Assembly (NCBI GenBank): GCA_023512835.1
Contig: CM042089.1
Location: forward strand, 11,919,759 to 11,983,758
Length of the DNA: 64,000 nucleotides
Direction of reading: 5' to 3'
DNA from: Taxillus chinensis
Taxonomy: Eukaryota > Streptophyta > Magnoliopsida > Santalales > Loranthaceae
The notes under the pieces are model-generated. The model had not been told where the DNA came from, ran no database searches, and saw only the letters and a list, made by a program, of their open reading frames with translations. The translations under genes were made by a program, and so were the position numbers. Below are positions 56,984 through 64,000 of the stretch, one piece after another; the first letter of the stretch is position 1; every line of letters starts with the position of its first letter.

Positions 56984-58555
56984 ATAAATGCCATGCCATC
57001 GTATCATGATTGTGAATTGGTAAGTATACTCTTTAACTTTTTTTTATGTTTTTAAATACAGAAAAGAAACCGTTACTTCTATATGATTGTTTTTATTTTT
57101 TTATTTTAAAAATAAATTATTTTTAAATGTAAAAAAATAAAAACATTTGTTGTGAGATATCTCCCCGACTCCCCTTCTCCGCCCGCGTCGTAATATGTTT
57201 TTTAAAACCTGTTTTCATTTTCACGTAAAACAACCTTCAAATAAAAGCAAGCGCATTCAATTTCTCATAAAATAATTTTTAAATATAATTTTTTAAAATA
57301 AAAAATAAAAGTAATATCAAACATACCCTAACTTTCTCATCACACCCAAGAGATTTGCATTAATACAAAACATGCTAGACGTGGATACCTTTCTCGTCAC
57401 ATGAATCAGTTAGTCATATTGTTAGCTAGCTGATAACATGACACAATATTAATTGTGAGTGTTTTTAAATGTATGTGGAGCACATTTTGTGTAAAATTTT
57501 TGACTGACTTCTCCTCGTTCGACCCATTGGTTGTGACAGTGTAATTCATTTTTCTCGTTATACAATCACACACGCTACCTCAACGTGGTCAAGCACCGAT
57601 GGTTCTCTTGTAATGTTTTGTTCGGCAATTCTCACCGTATTATGATTCTATCTATAATGCGGTGATATTTCAAACATACAGTTGAGCCGATGACTATACT
57701 ATTTTATGACTTATATATCTCTAGTCTGGTGGAAGCTAGGTAAATCGAGGAGAAAGGATCCATTACCCTAGTGATAGCCTTTTTAGGATGAGCATAACAC
57801 TTCTTAGGCCATATCCAATCGAACACTAAAGCATAAGTACTATTAATGCCAAATTTATGATATACGTTATGCTAATTTTAGCATAATTTATGGTATATGC
57901 CAAATTTAGCAGAGTACGGTTGATGCTCTGTGCTGTCCTCCGTGGCTCCTTTGCTCCAGGAAACTCACCAACTACCAACACAATCCATCCTCTCTCTCTC
58001 TCTCTCTCTCTCCCCTGCCCCTCAGAGCCAATGCTACTCCTTTGCCATCCCTCCTCCTCACTGATCCGACCACCCACCAACATCAAGCCATCAACGGCCA
58101 GGCTCATGAGGATGATTGGACCTGGATGTATAACCTATTAACAACTACAATAGTCAGGCACCTCACCAATCTGGATGTCTGGACTCTGGATGGCTCCTCC
58201 TCGCCAATCTTGAGGATGACTAGATGACTAGATTGACCGATGACTACGTTAACCAAGCTCCTTGCTGATCTAGACATTTGGACTCCGGACGACTCCTCAC
58301 CAATCTTGAGGATGACTGGACCTGTGAATTTTAGTGAGACTACTTTTGTAAAAAAATGTCATACTTTATTCAATGCATTAATGACCCTTTTAATAACTAA
58401 TATTTACATAGAGTCATTTTACAAAAGAAACTGCTAAACATAAAGCTAAACAGAATTACAATATTATAGAACTATATTGACTTTGTCAATACTGATATAC
58501 GATCACGTATTAACTCTTTATACTCTCCTTTAAGCCGATACTTGTGAAGTTCAAC
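56934..58555. other. intron-like start, then repeats; no dioxygenase exons
   Basis: A TA/TG microsatellite (about 56941-56983) follows the donor. 57830-57915 has inverted atgccaaattta and gccaaatttag words like MITE ends, followed by GC-richer DNA with a (CT)n tract at 57991-58012. 58170-58222 and 58269-58320 are diverged copies of a unit ending ccaatcttgaggatgact. No protein family is recognised. Confidence 0.45.
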
Positions 58556-58599
58556 TTATTTCAAGTAATATTATACATGCCCAAAGCACTTCGTAATCC

Positions 58600-58990
58600 T
58601 TTAAAAGTATCAAACTTCAATGGCTTTGTCATGATGTCCGCAATCTGGTTTGCACTTTTTGCGAGAGACCGGCACACCTGTTCCTTCAGTTGATAAATTG
58701 CGCAGGAAATGAAACCTGGCGTCTATGTGTTTACTCCTTCCATGCATATCAGGATTTTTGGATAGTTTGATAGTATAACTATTATCACAGTTTATATAGA
58801 CTCCTTCTCCTTCATAGCCAATCTCCTTTAGTTTTCTCTTCATCCAGATGCCACCGCAGCACACATAGCTGCCACCATGAACTCTGCTTCAGTGGTAGAA
58901 AGTGTAACAATAGGCTGCTTTTTAGAACTCCAAGCAACAGCTCTAGAATTAAACATGAAAAGATAACCACTTGTATGTTGAAGATTGATT
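58600..58990 (-). pseudogene. Ty1/copia RNase H fragment
   Basis: The minus-strand frame at 58610-58864 contains CDNSYTIKLSKNPDMHGRSK, HIDARFHFLRNLSTEG: classic copia RNase H C-terminal wording. The neighbouring frame toward 58980 continues upstream with STEAEFMVAA-like residues. No LTR or other domain adjoins it. Confidence 0.82.
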
Positions 58991-59363
58991 CAAGTTGCTA
59001 GTTAAAAGTCTTGGTTGACCTATCTTAAAAAGTTGCTAGTTTTTAGATATTTCTGTTCCTAATAATATGGCACGTGTAAGACCCGCAAAATTTTTAGCTA
59101 TTTAAGTTCTTCCTTAAAGAGTAATAATAATAAAATAATAATAATGTTATTGTTAACAATAGTTAGAAAGGATATTTTGGATATTATCACGATAAAAATA
59201 AGCATCCAATATGGTCATTCAAATAGCATGTGACTAATAAGTAGTCGTTAGAATAGTAACTAGCCGTTATGAATAGTATCCGTTTGGACTTCCATAAATA
59301 GGTATGAGCATGAGATTTTATTTATAAGAGAGTATAGAAATAAGAAGAATAATAATAAGAGTT

Positions 59364-59615
59364 ATGGCATCAAGTTCTCAAGTACCGCCATCCGAGAATA
59401 GTGTACGAGATGAAGATCGGCGAGCAATACGACTTGAAGTTACAAAGCTATGCTTTGCTATAGATGAGCTAAATGCTCGTGTCCAATGGCTGCAATATAA
59501 TGCGACGAGACACAGGGAGAAGTTTGAGGTTATTCGTGCGACAACCACGACAATGTTAGCCAAGGGTTGTGTAGCTCTATCGTCAAAGACAACACGTCCT
59601 ACGCACATACGCTAA
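59364..59615 (+). CDS. small ORF of unknown function within LTR-type DNA
   Basis: 83 codons from an ATG preceded by a TATA-like cataaatagg (about 59294) and an A/G-rich leader. The product is charged with a likely helix in the middle (EDRRAIRLEVTKLCFAIDEL, NARVQWLQYN) and a basic tail. No known domain. It may be a chance frame, or a leader ORF or gag remnant of the LTR element. Confidence 0.25.
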   Translation: MASSSQVPPSENSVRDEDRRAIRLEVTKLCFAIDELNARVQWLQYNATRHREKFEVIRATTTTMLAKGCVALSSKTTRPTHIR

Positions 59616-60480
59616 TATAATTCAAGAAATTTTACGAAGGCCATAGAATATGATATTAATGTTTATGTTTAGGATTATAATATTTTATGCTATAATGTTA
59701 TCTTACTTTATTGTTTATTGATTATGCAATTATATTATTTTATCCGCGTAAATATTAAATATGTTATAAAAAATAAAATAATTTCTTATATGTCATAAAA
59801 CGTTTAGATGCTATATATTATGTCATTTAGTTTCTTAAACCAAATTACTATGGGTAAGTAAGTATTACAAGCCTTAACTTTACCAAAAGTATGAAACATA
59901 GGTAAGACCCAAAAATTTGAATAAGGCAGATTCTGGAGGTCCCATTCAAAAATTCATAACTTGAGTTATACAGATCCAATTGACATGAAACCAAAGCCCA
60001 TTTGTTCCTTTATCACTTAGCTAAAACGTGTAAAAATTTCAGAATTTAATATGAAGCCAATCAATTCCAGAAGTTAAAATACTACACATAGGTTCAGTGT
60101 GAACGGGTAAACATTTTAGTATGACTTTAAAATTCAATAACTTTTGTTATACATATTCAAAAATTATAAAATTGATACCCATTTGTAGATATTTGAGTTA
60201 GTAATGCAATACAATTGGCCATTTGTCAAAAACTACAAAATTAAAAACGTTATAATTGAATTAGTAGGGAGTACACCAATGTGGACTTTTGATGCCAAAG
60301 GAACCTTCTAGGTTGAAAAGTCTTAAAACATTTTTTAAATGGTAGGAGAAGATACCCACGTTTTAAGAGAGGATAATAGGAATAAAATAAAGTATTTTAT
60401 ATATTTTACATAATTTAATTTGATGCCAAAGTCAAATTCATACACTACTTTCACACTACACACCTACCACCATCCTTGCC

Positions 60481-60489
60481 TATATAAGG
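60481..60489 (+). promoter_or_regulatory. TATA box of the gypsy LTR
   Basis: tatataagg in the context ccttgcctatataaggagtg, followed by a pyrimidine-rich stretch with several ctcaag and ccctc words. It is the best candidate for the LTR promoter, with the R region starting near 60515. Confidence 0.55.
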
Positions 60490-60978
60490 AGTGTCTTGCC
60501 TCTCCTCTTAAGCACAAATCCCTCAAGCCACACCACGAAATTTCCCTCTCAAAACACTCCCTTAAGCCCTCTTAACATCCCAAATACTCTACTCAAATCC
60601 TCTTTTGCTTTTGGTACTTACCAAGCGTCGAAGTTCTACGAAAGGTAATACTTAAGATTTTTTGAAATTTTTAAGTCGCTTCTTATTTATTATGTAGATC
60701 TATATGGTTGGTTTTACCACCTCATATATACTATATTCATGGTTGGTTTTACCACCTTACATATGTTATTTATATGATTAGTTGTACCACCTCGTATATA
60801 CATACATGGTTGGCCTTGCCACCTCATATACATACCTGTGTAATTATTTTAAATTATAGTATTTTATCATAGCGTTGTCATTCTATAATTCAAGTGAAAA
60901 GATGAGAATATTAACTTATGTTTTTATTTTTATTTTAAGGTTCTAGATATCGGAAGATTGTAAGGAACGACTTCCAAA

Positions 60979-61209
60979 ATGAATTCCCCGACAATCGCCC
61001 TTCTTCTTCTCGCAACCCCAATTGTTAATGCTTCAACCTCACAGCTATCCCCATCCTTATCTCCTCCTGATCTTCCCTTTAGACCCGTGTCTAATATCCC
61101 CTCATGGTTAAGGTGGAAGACACGTAGGAAAAATAAGCTTATCGCACGTCTTTTCCGTTCACCCAATACAAGAAGTAAATCTTATTCAAAAAACTCTCAA
61201 GGCATATAA
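60979..61209 (+). CDS. small ORF with signal-peptide-like start inside the LTR leader
   Basis: 76 codons from an ATG about 470 bases after the LTR TATA box. The product begins MNSPTIALLLLATPIVNAST, which looks like a cleavable signal peptide, then has a Pro/Ser-rich stretch and a basic tail (WKTRRKNKLIARLFRS). I recognise no family. It could be a chance frame in U5 or a short leader peptide. Confidence 0.25.
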   Translation: MNSPTIALLLLATPIVNASTSQLSPSLSPPDLPFRPVSNIPSWLRWKTRRKNKLIARLFRSPNTRSKSYSKNSQGI

Positions 61210-61345
61210 CCTAGTTAGTGCACAACTCAAGGCTTATGATGCATGGGATCGAAATAGGATATGGAACAAGAATAGAAGTGGGAACCCAAATTAATATTCA
61301 ACCCCACAAGCACGGTATGCCTATTAAAAGATATAAGTTAAAGTA

Positions 61346-61397
<52 letters not shown>

Positions 61398-62403
61398 GAG
61401 ATATGTGTGATATTGAACTTTTCAAGCATTAATGCTAATTTAGTGTTTTGATATTTTTTTTTAAGGTTTAGAACGCGGAGAACGACAAGCGGATAGTAAG
61501 GGTTTTTCTTTTCTTTATTCTTACTTTTCTCTTCCTCTTTTATCTTGTTTTATTTGGAATTATTATTGTAAGAGTTTTATGTTTCTTATTCCATTTTATT
61601 GTTGAGAAGATTAGATTAGTCTCTTTTTAATCTCTCTTGGTAATCTATGCTATTGATTGGGGTAGATAACCATTTTGATATTCGTGGTTATCCTTGTTAA
61701 CCTTGAATGTTTTATTGGAATTCTATAATATGCCTCATGTTATGTATGTTAAAGTTGTTATAACCTCTTATGTTTAGACAAAGTAAGTTTATAATGGGTG
61801 GTTCCAGAAAGACCTCCAATGCATTGGGTAAAGAACATCACCTGGAGAGTGTCAATCCAGCTTGATAATATGTTACGTTATGTTATGATACGGTATCTGG
61901 GTGGTTAACCTAGGTCATGATGTTATGATACGATTTCTAAACATAATCTTCCATGTTATGATTTCCTTGTGAAATGTTGATCATGTAAGCAAATGTTATA
62001 TGGTATTTCCTATGTTCGATATCTTCATGATTTTCCTTACCCGCTTATGTTTACCCTTACTGGGCTATTTGAGCTCACTCTTTTTTATGATTTCTTTTCC
62101 AACCCCAGGTAATTAAGGGATGGAGAAACTAGGATAAGGAGTCGAGAAGTGCTTGGAAATAAAGTTGTGTGAAAAATTTAAAGATTTATTAAGTTGTTTG
62201 CTCGTGTGCTTTGTTATGTAATAATGGGTTATGGATACTTAGTCTCTAAATCCCTAAACCTTAAAGATCTTGGATTGAAATTTGTAATAATGAATGGTTT
62301 GTTTGATTAAATAAGTAATAGTTTGAAATTGATATAAAATTTGTATATTTATTTTCCGCTAACGCACCCGGTTTGGAAGTCTCAAATTTGGGGGCGTTAC
62401 AGT

Positions 62404-62415
62404 TGGTATCAGAGC
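62404..62415 (+). other. primer binding site (initiator tRNA-Met)
   Basis: Perfect tggtatcagagc two bases after the LTR end at 62401, which confirms that the DNA to the left is the 5' LTR of a plus-strand retrotransposon. Confidence 0.9.
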
Positions 62416-62832
62416 GATGGTTTAGTATAGGTTAGAGACTGAGTCTTAAAAATAAGAAGTGTGATGCATAAGTTGAAGGTCTTAGAATGATAATTTCGTA
62501 TAAAGCATAGGAATAAAGTATAACACGCTACAAGAAAACAAAATCAATAAAAACTTTAAGTAAACGCATGAGATTATTGTTAGGAAATTATATTTCGTTT
62601 ATTGATGGACTAACGGGTATTTTGTGTATATATTTCAAAAGAAGCAGACATGGAGAAATCTAGTAATTGACACGGTGAAAGGTATGTTATCAAGTCTTCA
62701 ACGTGATTTTAGGATAACACACTCGTGAAAGGTACGTCATTCGGCACGCTACAAAATAAAATAATAGTAGTGTATATCGCACACAAACACACAACTTATT
62801 TTATTTCATAAGGAACTATTACATAAAGAAAA

Positions 62833-62976
62833 TTACACCAACATTGCGATAATATAGAACAGATAGATTGTCATCAGGAACGGTATGAAAATTGGACTAA
62901 ACACCTCGTCCATGAAAAATAAGAACGTTACAACAATAACAAGAACGGTAAACAAGATCTTGACAAGTGGAAACAT
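62833..62976 (-). CDS. 47-aa hydrophobic ORF, unknown
   Basis: An ATG at 62976 opens a 47-residue frame that is almost entirely hydrophobic (VKILFTVLVIVVTFLFF, then FSPIFIPFLMTIYLFYIIAM). It would span the membrane twice. A second minus-strand frame (62897-63391) overlaps it. No family is recognised, and the frame may be a chance product of composition. Confidence 0.25.
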   Translation of the reverse strand: MFPLVKILFTVLVIVVTFLFFMDEVFSPIFIPFLMTIYLFYIIAMLV

Positions 62977-64000
62977 TTTGTAGAGAAGGGAAAGAGTGGT
63001 TGTTCGCCGGATTCGAAGCTCGAAGCAAGCTCGCCGGAGAAGCAATAATAATCGGCAACCCGTTCGTTAGAGTGTTAGCGGGAGAGAAGATCAAGTTGTC
63101 AAGGTTGGGAAGCACCTCACCATTAGGGTCTTCGATGCCAACGAGAAGGATTCGAAGTCGGTGATGGTCGCTGTAGTCTGGCGAAGCTAGTATCGCACGA
63201 GATGGTGCGGACGACGCAGCGACCAAGGCACGCCTATAATGGAGAACGTGTGGTGAGGAATAAAGGCATGGACGTGTGGTTGGAAATAAAAAAGGAGGGA
63301 AAGCAAACCTATAACTAATGTGTGGTATGTCGAATTCGGTATATGTAATTAGGCGCAATCCAAGCAGGCCTTGTAAGTGGCAAATCATCAACCACTACTC
63401 CAGCAGGAAACACATAGGAACCGAACCAAGACGTTCAGAATATTCAAACAAGGTGACACCATTAGGCCACCTCCCAAGCAGTATCCAAGTAAGTAGCCCG
63501 ATTTAACATAAGGATTATAATGCTCGGTTAAAGAAGCAAATAAATGATGACCCCTTAATTTAAGTAGTTATCTTATGAAATCTCATTATTATCACATGCC
63601 ATGTTTAACTTATGTTGCCATTTTAAGTTAAGTAACCCTTATATTTTTATATACCACGGTTATTTTATTTTTATTATATATACTCCTTTCTTTAATGCCC
63701 AAGTAAATACCTATCATCTTGTTCCATGCTTTAAGTTAAGCATCTTAGCTTCAATATTGCGGCACGCTGAAGCTACATAGGTATAGATTTACTACACGTT
63801 AACGCCATATCATGCATGCCTTATACCGCACGCCAAAGGCACTCACCCATGCTCTTGCTATATGTAGAAGTTAATGCACCTATGCTTCTAAGACACGGTC
63901 AAGTTATCTTTTAGCTTGCTTTTTCTTACACGCTAAGTTTACCCACCCCAACGAATAGCACTATAAATGGAAGTATGCACCATTTCCATAGTTCTAGATC

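Larger units (their letters stand above)
59075..62401 (+). repeat. gypsy-type LTR region ending at a primer binding site (one long LTR or two nested)
   Basis: The block starts tgtaagacccgcaaaattt at 59075 and ends tttgggggcgttaca at 62401, typical tg...ca termini of long plant gypsy LTRs. A second start-like phrase, gtaagacccaaaaattt, occurs at 59902, so the true LTR of this element may begin there, with 59075-59901 belonging to another copy. A TATA box lies at 60481-60489. Near 62060 the words tacccttactgggct.tttgagctcactc echo the corresponding part of the Tekay-type LTR at 11836. The rest of the element would lie to the right and is not recognisable before 64000. Confidence 0.6.
62402..64000. 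other. start of a gypsy internal region, then unassigned DNA
   Basis: tggtatcagagc at 62404-62415 is a perfect tRNA-Met primer binding site directly after the LTR. The DNA that follows has no recognisable gag up to the window edge. Repeated words such as gtgaaaggta and ggcacgctac occur at 62670-62760, and (gc)acg-type words recur near 63770-63840. Confidence 0.5.

Noticed and set aside
1..64000. CRISPR arrays, operons, tRNA or rRNA genes
   Set aside because: No regularly spaced palindromic repeats and no tRNA or rRNA sequence were seen. The tRNA-Met-like words are retrotransposon primer binding sites of 12 bases only.

Overview
The window reads as nuclear DNA of a dicot plant. It is AT-rich, most of it is plant-type LTR retrotransposons primed by initiator tRNA-Met, and the host genes belong to plant families (an ATL-type RING-H2 protein and 2-oxoglutarate/Fe(II) dioxygenases of the DOXC class). 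I see no prokaryotic organisation. The species cannot be fixed from sequence alone.

Layout. 0-2 kb: an intronless ATL RING-H2 E3 ligase gene on the + strand. 2-10 kb: non-coding DNA with Ty1/copia debris in both orientations and a solo-LTR-like block. 10.3-19.7 kb: a complete but dead Tekay/Del-type chromovirus (LTRs 1986 and 2011 bp, 5-bp target duplication). 21.6-27.4 kb: a small inverted-repeat DNA element holding a minus-strand Reina-type chromovirus (385-bp LTRs). 27.9-30.5 kb: partial, intron-bearing pieces of a D-type cyclin, a SCAMP and an unidentified coiled-coil protein in a row. 32.6-38.6 kb: LTR relics and a decayed minus-strand Ty1/copia element with a 5-bp target duplication.

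40.1-50.5 kb: the main host locus, three intact minus-strand dioxygenase genes (386, 397 and 373 aa). They resemble the ACC-oxidase-homolog / deacetoxyvindoline 4-hydroxylase branch. Each has three exons, an identical 322-nt second exon and a GC-AG second intron. The middle gene carries a 2.9-kb copia element in intron 1. A solitary first exon of a fourth relative lies on the + strand at 56.4 kb, and a start-codon relic resembling its 5' end lies at 39.1 kb. 51.8-52.8 kb: a non-autonomous hAT element with an 8-bp target duplication. 53-59 kb: more copia debris. 59-62.4 kb: one or two gypsy LTRs ending at a primer binding site.

The dioxygenases are soluble oxidases, most likely of specialised metabolism; their substrates are not readable from sequence. 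Everything else is transposon activity and decay around this small array. I found no clearly new multi-gene system. The best leads are the conserved GC-AG introns, the captured-gene chimera, the intron-borne copia element, the orphan dioxygenase exons and the hAT element with GC-rich cargo.
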